A DNA stretch of 5,979 nucleotides from Cloacimonetes bacterium TCS62. Lineage in GTDB: Bacteria > Cloacimonadota > Cloacimonadia > Cloacimonadales > TCS61. The stretch is taken from NCBI GenBank assembly GCA_001577185.1, contig LSCM01000088.1:1-5979 (forward strand). Direction: 5' to 3'. Below the pieces are notes generated by a model. It did no database searches. It was not told where the DNA came from and saw only the letters and a program-made list of their open reading frames with translations. This document shows positions 1-5,722 of this stretch, one piece after another (positions within the stretch are counted from its first letter, which is position 1; each line of letters begins with the position of its first letter). The position numbers and the translations under genes are program-made.

Positions 1-329
1 AATTTGAAGATATGGAGCGTGGACATGTTACTATTTTAGAAAATATCAGAGCTAAGGGAATGGATAGTATTGAGATACAAGAAGTAAGTGATCTGCAGAT
101 CAGCAATTATGTGGTAGAGATGGAACCTACAGACAGTATGGATTATCAAGATATTTTGATCATTGCTATGAAAAAAGAAGAAAAAGCCCAAAAGTTGTAT
201 TCTGATATGGCTAAAGAATATATTGGAACAGAAGTAGAAAATTTATTTAAAAAATTAGCAGCTGAAGAAGCGACTCATAAACTTAAGTTCGAAACACTTT
301 ATGATGATCATGTGTTGAAAGAAAATTAA
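1..329 (+). CDS. Ferritin-like di-iron protein (rubrerythrin superfamily), 5'-truncated
   Basis: This is the C-terminal part of a protein whose start lies before the window. The frame is open from base 3 (Phe-Glu-Asp and onward), and the ATG at 12 is an internal methionine within a helix, not a credible start. Numbering from that Met, an E-x-x-H motif (E2-H5) ends the first helix pair. After a linker, a third helix carries a candidate ligand Glu (E56 or E57) seven or six residues before Y63, and a second E-x-x-H (E86-H89) closes the fourth helix. This is the repeated layout of the rubrerythrin/ferritin-like superfamily. No cysteine is visible, so a C-terminal rubredoxin domain is absent. Such proteins bind a di-iron centre and often act in peroxide or oxygen reduction or iron handling in the cytoplasm; the substrate here cannot be told. 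The next gene follows after 10 bases, suggesting co-transcription. Confidence 0.82.
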   Translation, partial: FEDMERGHVTILENIRAKGMDSIEIQEVSDLQISNYVVEMEPTDSMDYQDILIIAMKKEEKAQKLYSDMAKEYIGTEVENLFKKLAAEEATHKLKFETLYDDHVLKEN

Positions 330-335
330 GGGTGG
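330..335 (+). promoter_or_regulatory. Ribosome binding site for the second ferritin-like gene
   Basis: A purine-rich GGGTGG, starting just after the preceding TAA stop, lies 4 bases before the ATG at 340. It is a slightly off-consensus Shine-Dalgarno sequence and supports the chosen start. Confidence 0.5.
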
Positions 336-339
336 TAAT

Positions 340-825
340 ATGTCAGAATATTCAATGAATGAGATCATAGAACTTGCAGTGCAAATTGAGAGAAGTGGGT
401 ATAAATTTTATGATACTGCATTACAAAGAAAAGACCTAAGTTCAAAAGCAACGAAATTACTCTTGAGTTTAAGAGATGATGAGATTAATCATGAAAAAAC
501 ATTTAAAAAACTTCGCAGTTCTGAAAATTTTGATAAACTTGGTGATCCTGATAGTTGGCAAGTTGCAGCTTCATATTTAAAAACTATTTCAGATTCCCAC
601 ATATTCAGTAAACCTGATGCAGCAATAAAACTAGCATCTAATGCATCTGATGAATTAGAAATTGTCAACCATGCTATTCAATTTGAAAAGGATACATTAC
701 TATTTTTCCATTCGATTCAGCATAAGACTAAGGATGAAAAAACGAAGATAGTTTTAGAAGTAATTATAGATGAAGAAGTTTCTCATGTAATGAAATTGCA
801 AAATATTGCGGAGAAATTAAGCTAA
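340..825 (+). CDS. Ferritin-like di-iron protein, rubredoxin-free (paralogue A)
   Basis: A 161-residue predicted soluble protein with a four-helix ferritin-like layout. Likely iron ligands are E17 in helix 1, E48 and H51 (E-x-x-H) in helix 2, E116 in helix 3 and E146 and H149 (E-x-x-H) in helix 4. There are no cysteines, so it lacks the rubredoxin domain of classical rubrerythrin. The helix 2-3 connection contains a distinctive stretch (W73, Y79, H87, F89, P92-D93, then A95-I96-K97-L98-A99) that is shared with the gene at 2526-3008. Proteins of this superfamily commonly reduce peroxide or oxygen or oxidise iron; without a rubredoxin domain the electron donor would have to be a separate protein. 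The start is fixed by a GGGTGG site 4 bases upstream and by matching the paralogue's length. It lies 10 bases after a related gene fragment and 17 bases before fhs. Specific function is not assignable. Confidence 0.87.
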   Translation: MSEYSMNEIIELAVQIERSGYKFYDTALQRKDLSSKATKLLLSLRDDEINHEKTFKKLRSSENFDKLGDPDSWQVAASYLKTISDSHIFSKPDAAIKLASNASDELEIVNHAIQFEKDTLLFFHSIQHKTKDEKTKIVLEVIIDEEVSHVMKLQNIAEKLS

Positions 826-828
826 ATA

Positions 829-834
829 GAGAGG
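829..834 (+). promoter_or_regulatory. Ribosome binding site for fhs
   Basis: GAGAGG (followed by T) sits 8 bases before the ATG at 843, in the longest intergenic gap of the window (17 bases). It supports the fhs start. I see no promoter in this gap. Confidence 0.6.
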
Positions 835-842
835 TAAGAATT

Positions 843-2513
843 ATGAAAACGGACATCGAAATAGCCCAAAGCGCTAAAATAAAAAAAGTTACTGATATCG
901 CTAGATCCCTTGATCTAAAAAAAGAGGATCTGGAATTATACGGTGACTACAAGGCAAAATTAAATTTTGAAACGATCGATAGATTAAGATCTAAAGAAGA
1001 TGGTCAACTCATTCTGGTTTCTGCAATTACTCCAACTCCGGCAGGTGAAGGAAAAACTACCACTGCAATTGGACTTTCGATGGCGTTAAATAAGATCAAA
1101 AAAAAATCTATAGTAGCAATACGAGAACCTTCCTTGGGTCCCGTTTTTGGAATAAAGGGTGGTGCAGCTGGTGGTGGTTATTCACAAGTTTTGCCGATGG
1201 AAGATATCAATCTGCACTTTACTGGTGATATGCATGCAATAACCGCTGCTAATAATAATCTCGCTGCCTTAATAGATAATTCGATTTATCAAGGAAATCC
1301 TTTCCGCATTAATCCGCGAACAGTGAGCTGGAAAAGAGTGATAGATGCAAATGATAGAGCATTGAGAAATACTGTAGTTGGTCTGGGAGGTAAAAAGCAG
1401 GGTGTACCTCGCGAAGATGGGTTCGATATTACACCTGCCTCTGAAATTATGGCTATACTTTGTTTATCAAATAGTTTGGATGATTTAAAAACAAAGATCG
1501 GTGAGATCACTGTTGCCCAAACTTATGATAATAAACCGGTTAAAGTTAAAGATATGGGATTTCAAGGAGCTATCACAGCTCTCTTAAAAGATGCATTAAA
1601 ACCAAATTTAGTACAAACGATCGAAAATACTCCTGCATTTGTGCATGGTGGTCCTTTTGCTAATATTGCTCAAGGAACCAATAGTATCTTAGCTACGAAA
1701 ACAGCTTTAAAACTATCAGATTTTGTTGTAACTGAAGCTGGTTTTGGCTTTGACCTCGGAGCTGAAAAATTCTTTGATATTGTTTGTCGCTATGGCAAAT
1801 TTTGCACTTCAGCAGTTGTATTAGTTGCTACTGTGCGAGCAGTAAAACACCATGGTGGAGTTAAAGTAAGAAATTTAGCAAAACCAGATCCCAAAGCGGT
1901 AGAAAGAGGATTGGAAAATTTAGGTAAGCATCTGGAAAATATTAGAAAATTCGGTATGAAGTCAGTAGTTGCAATCAATAAGATTAGCTCGGATACCGAA
2001 GAAGAATTGAATCTAATTTATGATTTTGCCAAGGAAAATGGTTTTGCCGTTTCGATAGTTGATTATTGGGGAAAAGGAAGTGAAGGCGGAATTGATTTGG
2101 CAGAGCAGGTTGTTGACCTTGTCGAAGGAAAAGTATGCCATCTCACACAGCTTTATGATTGGGATCTTCCAGTGAAAGACAAAATCTCGAAAGTTGCTCA
2201 AGAGATCTATGGAGCAGAAAAAGTAGATTATCAACTAGATGCAAAAAAAGATCTACGGTATATTAGAAAACATGGATATGATAAATTACCTGTTTGTATT
2301 GCTAAAACTCAAAAATCTCTTTCAGATAATCCCAAACTATTAGGACGACCTAAGGATTTCTTGGTAACTGTAAGAAGAATTTTAGTCTCCTCTGGCGCAG
2401 GTTTTCTTATACCAGTTACCGGGAAGATCATGCGTATGCCAGGATTACCTAAAAAACCTTCTGCTTTACAAATTGATATCGATAATTCCGGTGAGATCAA
2501 GGGTTTATTTTAA
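843..2513 (+). CDS. fhs: Formate-tetrahydrofolate ligase (10-formyl-THF synthetase)
   Basis: This enzyme joins formate to tetrahydrofolate using ATP, giving 10-formyl-THF, ADP and phosphate. It is the formate-activating step of the methyl branch of the Wood-Ljungdahl pathway and also serves purine synthesis and one-carbon supply, or runs in reverse to make ATP. At 556 residues it has the normal full length of the family (about 555-560). The P-loop is at residues 63-73 (T-P-T-P-A-G-E-G-K-T-T), followed by the family signature E-P-S-L-G-P-x-F-G-x-K-G-G-A-A-G-G-G-Y, then a stretch ending F-T-G-D-x-H-A. The downstream H-G-G-P-F-A-N-I-A segment and the closing glycine/methionine-rich G-x-I-M-R-M-P-G-L-P are also intact. 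I see no frameshift or missing key residue. It is cytoplasmic. It is flanked by two related ferritin-like genes (17 bases before, 12 bases after), which is an unusual setting. No other Wood-Ljungdahl gene is in the window, so acetogenesis cannot be concluded. Confidence 0.97.
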   Translation: MKTDIEIAQSAKIKKVTDIARSLDLKKEDLELYGDYKAKLNFETIDRLRSKEDGQLILVSAITPTPAGEGKTTTAIGLSMALNKIKKKSIVAIREPSLGPVFGIKGGAAGGGYSQVLPMEDINLHFTGDMHAITAANNNLAALIDNSIYQGNPFRINPRTVSWKRVIDANDRALRNTVVGLGGKKQGVPREDGFDITPASEIMAILCLSNSLDDLKTKIGEITVAQTYDNKPVKVKDMGFQGAITALLKDALKPNLVQTIENTPAFVHGGPFANIAQGTNSILATKTALKLSDFVVTEAGFGFDLGAEKFFDIVCRYGKFCTSAVVLVATVRAVKHHGGVKVRNLAKPDPKAVERGLENLGKHLENIRKFGMKSVVAINKISSDTEEELNLIYDFAKENGFAVSIVDYWGKGSEGGIDLAEQVVDLVEGKVCHLTQLYDWDLPVKDKISKVAQEIYGAEKVDYQLDAKKDLRYIRKHGYDKLPVCIAKTQKSLSDNPKLLGRPKDFLVTVRRILVSSGAGFLIPVTGKIMRMPGLPKKPSALQIDIDNSGEIKGLF

Positions 2514-2516
2514 TAT

Positions 2517-2521
2517 GGAGG
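2517..2521 (+). promoter_or_regulatory. Ribosome binding site for third ferritin-like gene
   Basis: A full GGAGG core lies only 4 bases before the ATG at 2526, closer than usual. The start is nevertheless fixed, because the codon immediately upstream in the same frame is TGA. The ATG at 2522 is in another frame. Confidence 0.6.
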
Positions 2522-2525
2522 ATGA

Positions 2526-3008
2526 ATGCAATTCTTTAAAAAAAATGATATAGTCGAAATGGCAGTTCGAATGGAAGAAAATGGTTATGAATTTTATAAT
2601 GAAGGCCTTAAGAGAAAAGATCTTGATGAGAAATTAATAAAAATTCTAATGAAGTTAAGAAATGATGAAAAACACCACAAGAAGACTTTTTTAGCTCTTA
2701 GAGATAAATCGGATATCTTTGAGCTTAATAATGAGATAGATTGGGATCAAATAGAATTTTATGTCAATACACTTATTGGAACCCATGTTTTCAGTGAACC
2801 TGATAGTGCAATTAAGCTGGCCCAAAATGCTAAAAATAGTAAGGAAATGCTGGAATTTGCTATTCAGTTCGAAAAAGATACTCTGCTATTCTTTCACACT
2901 ATCAGTAAATATGTCAAACGCAACAAATCGATCAAAGCAGTTAATTCGATAATTGATGAGGAAGTCTCCCACGTAGAGCAATTAACAGAAGTATTAAACA
3001 CTTTATGA
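2526..3008 (+). CDS. Ferritin-like di-iron protein, rubredoxin-free (paralogue B)
   Basis: A 160-residue soluble protein that aligns without any gap to the product of 340-825; my residue-by-residue count gives 73 identities in 160 (about 46%). All predicted iron ligands fall at the same positions: E17, E48 and H51, E116, E146 and H149. The helix 3 block at 112-124 (A-I-Q-F-E-K-D-T-L-L-F-F-H) and the helix 4 block at 142-150 (I-I-D-E-E-V-S-H-V) are identical. There is no cysteine. The nucleotide sequences of the two genes have diverged at many third positions, so the duplication is not recent. An in-frame TGA directly before the ATG leaves no earlier start. The stop codon overlaps the start of nqrB in an ATGA, so its translation is probably coupled to that of the membrane complex. 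The role is unknown; oxygen or peroxide defence, or iron handling, for the adjacent complex is inferred only from position. Confidence 0.87.
   Translation: MQFFKKNDIVEMAVRMEENGYEFYNEGLKRKDLDEKLIKILMKLRNDEKHHKKTFLALRDKSDIFELNNEIDWDQIEFYVNTLIGTHVFSEPDSAIKLAQNAKNSKEMLEFAIQFEKDTLLFFHTISKYVKRNKSIKAVNSIIDEEVSHVEQLTEVLNTL
3005..3008 (+). other. ATGA stop/start overlap coupling ferritin-like gene to nqrB
   Basis: The nqrB start ATG shares bases with the TGA stop of the upstream gene. No strong Shine-Dalgarno sequence lies before it, so nqrB is likely translated by ribosomes finishing the upstream gene. This is the position nqrA normally occupies relative to nqrB. Confidence 0.7.
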
Positions 3009-3913
3009 AATCATTGATCCTGCGACAGAAAATGATGGAAAAGGTGCTCTTTGCATTAATTCCAATTGCTATATTCGCTATTTACTTGTTCGGATGGAGA
3101 GTGTTAGCAGTTATCTTTGTTTCCAATTTGTTTGCATTTGTATCAGAATATTTATTCGTTAGAAAAAAGAAAGTAGCAAAAGTTTCTACTGCGGTTTTTG
3201 TAACCGGTTCACTTCTTGCTTTAACTTTACCACCAACAATTCCATTATGGATCGCTGCTGTTGGCTCCATTGTTGCTATAACTTTTGGTAAAATGGTTTT
3301 TGGTGGTTTTGGAATGAACGTTTTCAATCCAGCTATTGTGGGTAGAACATTTATCTATGTTTCGTTTCCCAATGCTATGACGATGAATTGGGTTGAACCA
3401 TTACAAAAATTTCCCGGAGGATTGACTTTTTGGCAAAATAAGGATCTTATAACGACAGCGACTCCTATCGCTACTTTGCAAAATACAACAGGATCAACCG
3501 ATCTACCCCGGTTATTACTAGGTACGATATCAGGTAGTGCGGGAGAAACATCAGCTATTTTGATCATTCTAGCTGGTATCTATTTGCTAGTTTCTAAAAC
3601 TGCAAAATGGCAGCCAATACTCGCTGTAATTATTTCGTTTGTAATTTTCACTATAATCTTTTATCAAACTGATCCACTGCCGTTCTTGTTGAGTGGTGGT
3701 TTGTTATTCGGTGCTGTGTTCATGATCACAGATCCAGTATCGATGCCCAAAAATAAATACTCGATCTGGATTTATGGAATTTTGGTTGGATTTCTTACTG
3801 TATTTATCCGAAAATACTCTCTCTTCTCGGAAGGATTTATGTTTGCTTTACTTATTGGAAATACATTTATGCCAATTATTGAGTATGGATTAAATAAGGC
3901 TAAGGTAAAGTAG
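3005..3913 (+). CDS. nqrB: Na+-NQR subunit B / RnfD-type membrane flavoprotein (short form)
   Basis: An integral membrane subunit of the Na+-translocating NADH dehydrogenase family, expected to carry a covalent FMN. The 302-residue protein has about nine to ten hydrophobic segments. Family landmarks are P-P-T-I-P-L-W at 76-82, F-G-G-F-G-M-N-x-F-N-P-A at 99-110, the flavinylation motif T-T-A-T at 150-153 (acceptor T153, preceded by D147), S-G-S-A-G-E at 176-181 and T-D-P-V-S at 242-246. Classical NqrB is near 410 residues; this one lacks the N-terminal extension and the long insert after the first helix, and its first 56 residues look more like RnfD. I call it nqrB because the C, D, E and F partners are NQR-type; rnfD is the alternative name. 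The start at 3005 is preferred over Met10/Met11 because of the ATGA coupling. It abuts nqrC with no gap. Flavin attachment would need an ApbE-type transferase, which is not in the window. Confidence 0.88.
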   Translation: MKSLILRQKMMEKVLFALIPIAIFAIYLFGWRVLAVIFVSNLFAFVSEYLFVRKKKVAKVSTAVFVTGSLLALTLPPTIPLWIAAVGSIVAITFGKMVFGGFGMNVFNPAIVGRTFIYVSFPNAMTMNWVEPLQKFPGGLTFWQNKDLITTATPIATLQNTTGSTDLPRLLLGTISGSAGETSAILIILAGIYLLVSKTAKWQPILAVIISFVIFTIIFYQTDPLPFLLSGGLLFGAVFMITDPVSMPKNKYSIWIYGILVGFLTVFIRKYSLFSEGFMFALLIGNTFMPIIEYGLNKAKVK

Positions 3914-4528
3914 ATGAGTGAACAAAAGAAAAATTTTCTGGATTCTCGAATCTATCCAGTCTTATTTATGATCATTGTAACAGTTATCTTTGTTGGTATG
4001 CTTGCTACATTTTATCAATTTACAAGAGAAAGAGTGAATTTATATCAAAAGGAGCAACTAAATATAACGATCCTTCAACTGTTTGATCTTCCTACAGAAA
4101 GATTGGAATCTAACTTCCAAAAATTTATTCAAGCCAAGGAAAAAAAGAATTTGAAGTATTATCAGGCTGTAAAAGACTCGGTAATTTTAGGTTACTGTTT
4201 TCCAATAAGTGGTAAGGGTTTGTGGGGCAGGATTGATGCACTTATTGCATTAACTCCGGATCTTTCTAAGATCATTGAGTTAGAGATCATTGAACAAAAT
4301 GAAACACCAGGACTGGGTGGAAGGATCACAGAGAGTTGGTTCAAAAAGCAATTTGAAAACAAATTGATCATTAGTAATGAGGTTGTTCAAGCTTTTGAGC
4401 TGATATCTGAAGGTGAATCTAATAATGATAGGCAGATCCAGCAGATAACTGGAGCTACAGCATCTAGTAAAGCAATTGTTGATATGATCTATAATAATGT
4501 AAAGCTTATTAAAGAATTTGGTATCTAA
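3914..4528 (+). CDS. nqrC: Na+-NQR subunit C, covalent-FMN subunit (short form)
   Basis: This subunit carries a second covalent FMN on the outer face of the membrane. The 204-residue protein has one membrane helix at about residues 15-34, then an extracytoplasmic FMN-binding domain. Visible signatures are G-K-G-L-W-G at 100-105, which is NQR-type, E-T-P-G-L-G-G at 130-136, common to NqrC and RnfG, and the flavinylation motif T-G-A-T at 179-182 with T182 as the expected acceptor. It is about 50 residues shorter than well-studied NqrC proteins (around 257), the missing part lying mainly between the helix and the G-L-W motif; in length it resembles RnfG. The ATG follows the nqrB TAG stop with no intervening base, and an AAGGT site lies 7 bases before it (3902-3906). 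nqrD starts 2 bases after its stop. Assignment to the NqrC/RnfG family is secure; NqrC over RnfG rests mainly on the G-L-W motif and neighbours. Confidence 0.9.
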   Translation: MSEQKKNFLDSRIYPVLFMIIVTVIFVGMLATFYQFTRERVNLYQKEQLNITILQLFDLPTERLESNFQKFIQAKEKKNLKYYQAVKDSVILGYCFPISGKGLWGRIDALIALTPDLSKIIELEIIEQNETPGLGGRITESWFKKQFENKLIISNEVVQAFELISEGESNNDRQIQQITGATASSKAIVDMIYNNVKLIKEFGI

Positions 4529-4530
4529 AT

Positions 4531-5124
4531 ATGACTAAAAAAGAAATTTTTAAAGTTAGTGCATTTACTGAGAATTCAGTTTGGAAACAGATCTTGGGCA
4601 TTTGTTCAGCTCTTGCAGTAACTAATTTACTAATTAATAGTTTGGTCATGGGATTGGGTGTTATCTTTACGTTAGCACTATCTGGTTTTACTATTTCATT
4701 GATCCGAGATCTTATTCCTCGCAGGATCAGAATGATGGTGCAAACTTTGATCATAGCATCTTATGTGATTATTGTTGATCTATTTCTAAAAGCCTACTTT
4801 CCGGAAATTAGCAAATCATTAGGACCTTATGTCGGATTAATTATAACGAACTGTATTATTATGGGTAGAGCAGAGGCATTTGCTGGGAAAAATTCACCTT
4901 TAGATTCACTGGTCGATGGAATTGGAGCAGGGGTTGGTTATACCTTAGTTCTTCTACTGATTGCATTTATTAGAGAGCTGTTTGGTTTTGGGTCTTTATT
5001 CGGGATAAAAGTTTTAGGAGATTGGTGGCAGAATTGGTCGATTATGGTTATGGCTCCTAGTGCTTTTTTTATGTTGGCAATACTGATTTGGATAATAAAT
5101 TCAAAAAGTAAAAAAGTAGGTTAA
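4531..5124 (+). CDS. nqrD: Na+-NQR subunit D, membrane subunit
   Basis: A 197-residue integral membrane protein with about six helices. It pairs with NqrE to form the Na+-channel core, and the two hold an intramembrane [2Fe-2S] centre between them. The two ligand cysteines are present: C25 in L-G-I-C-S-A-L-A-V-T and C108 in I-I-T-N-C-I-I-M-G-R-A-E-A-F-A. The block around S56 to K87 (S-L-I-R, then R-x-x-V-Q, then I-I-A-S and V-D-x-x-L-K-A-Y) and the near-terminal M-A-P-S-A-F-F match NqrD as I know it from Vibrio rather than RnfE. The length is near the family norm of about 200-210. The gene starts 2 bases after nqrC and has only a weak upstream GG, so translational coupling is likely. nqrE begins 2 bases after its stop. 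Confidence 0.94.
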   Translation: MTKKEIFKVSAFTENSVWKQILGICSALAVTNLLINSLVMGLGVIFTLALSGFTISLIRDLIPRRIRMMVQTLIIASYVIIVDLFLKAYFPEISKSLGPYVGLIITNCIIMGRAEAFAGKNSPLDSLVDGIGAGVGYTLVLLLIAFIRELFGFGSLFGIKVLGDWWQNWSIMVMAPSAFFMLAILIWIINSKSKKVG

Positions 5125-5126
5125 TT

Positions 5127-5714
5127 ATGGAATTGAACCCTCTGATCATTTTTATAGCAGCAATCTTTACCAGTAATATTTTACTTACAAATTTTTTAGG
5201 AATGTGCTCATTTCTTTCTGTATCCAAAGAAATTGAATCATCATTGGGATTAGGAATGGCGGTGACTTTCGTCATGACCGTCACAGCAGCCTTAAACTAT
5301 GTAGTCTATCATTACATTTTAGTACCATTAGATATCATTTACCTACAATATATAATTTTTATTATCGTTATCGCAGCATTTGTGCAATTAACAGAAATGG
5401 TAATTGAACGTTTTTCACCAGTTTTGTATTACTCTCTAGGAATTTTCTTACCTTTAATAACGGTGAATTGTGCAATTTTGGGAGTTTCACTTTTTATGAT
5501 AATTAGGAAGTACACTTTTTTACAATCTATTGCTTTTGGTGCGGGAGGTGGCATAGGCTGGTTGATCGCAATCTTAGCTTTAGCAGGAATTAGACAGAAA
5601 GTTAAAGAAAAGTATGTTCCATCCGGACTGGTTGGTGCAGGAATAAGTTTGATCATAACAGGCATAATGGCGCTTGCATTTATCGGTTTTTCCGGAGTAG
5701 TTGTAATTCAATAA
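5127..5714 (+). CDS. nqrE: Na+-NQR subunit E, membrane subunit
   Basis: A 195-residue integral membrane protein with about six helices, an inverted-topology relative of NqrD. Cysteines C27 (in F-L-G-M-C-S-F-L-S-V-S) and C115 (in L-P-L-I-T-V-N-C-A-I) are the expected NqrE pair of the shared [2Fe-2S] centre. NQR-type signatures include S-L-G-L-G-M-A-V near residue 40, L-G-I-F-L-P-L-I-T-V-N-C at 104-115, G-W-L-I-A-I-L-A-L-A-G-I-R late in the protein, and the ending M-A-L-A-F-I-G-F-S-G-V. The strong match to NqrE rather than RnfA is a main reason for calling the cluster NQR. Length is close to the usual 198-200. An AGG lies 6 bases before the ATG (5118-5120), inside the end of nqrD. nqrF follows after 8 bases. 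Confidence 0.95.
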   Translation: MELNPLIIFIAAIFTSNILLTNFLGMCSFLSVSKEIESSLGLGMAVTFVMTVTAALNYVVYHYILVPLDIIYLQYIIFIIVIAAFVQLTEMVIERFSPVLYYSLGIFLPLITVNCAILGVSLFMIIRKYTFLQSIAFGAGGGIGWLIAILALAGIRQKVKEKYVPSGLVGAGISLIITGIMALAFIGFSGVVVIQ

Positions 5715-5717
5715 GGT
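5713..5717 (+). promoter_or_regulatory. Ribosome binding site for nqrF
   Basis: AAGGT overlaps the TAA stop of nqrE and ends 5 bases before the ATG at 5723. It supports that start over the next in-frame Met (codon 24), which would cut through the membrane helix. Confidence 0.5.
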
Positions 5718-5722
5718 ACCGC

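Noticed and set aside
12..329. ATG at 12 as the true start of a 105-residue gene
   Set aside because: The frame is open to the window edge (Phe-Glu-Asp before the Met), no Shine-Dalgarno precedes it, and the E-x-x-H at residues 2-5 belongs to a helix whose earlier part is upstream. It is a truncated gene.
340..825. Classical rubrerythrin
   Set aside because: No cysteine is present anywhere in the protein, so the rubredoxin-like Fe(Cys)4 domain is absent. The same holds for 2526-3008 and the visible part of 1-329.
826..842. Promoter or terminator in the gap before fhs
   Set aside because: Only 17 bases, fully accounted for by a ribosome binding site; no inverted repeat with a T-run and no room for -35/-10 boxes outside coding sequence.
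2013..2500. Minus-strand reading frames inside fhs
   Set aside because: They lie opposite a highly conserved full-length enzyme and have no ribosome binding site or recognisable family features.
2761..2952. Second-frame + strand reading frame inside the third ferritin-like gene
   Set aside because: It overlaps a conserved gene whose paralogue confirms the main frame, and its product resembles no family I know.
3005..5714. Naming the cluster rnfDGEA
   Set aside because: Generic similarity exists, but the D and E subunits match NQR signatures, the C subunit has the NQR G-L-W motif, and the following gene is NqrF-type instead of RnfB. Only the B subunit is truly ambiguous.
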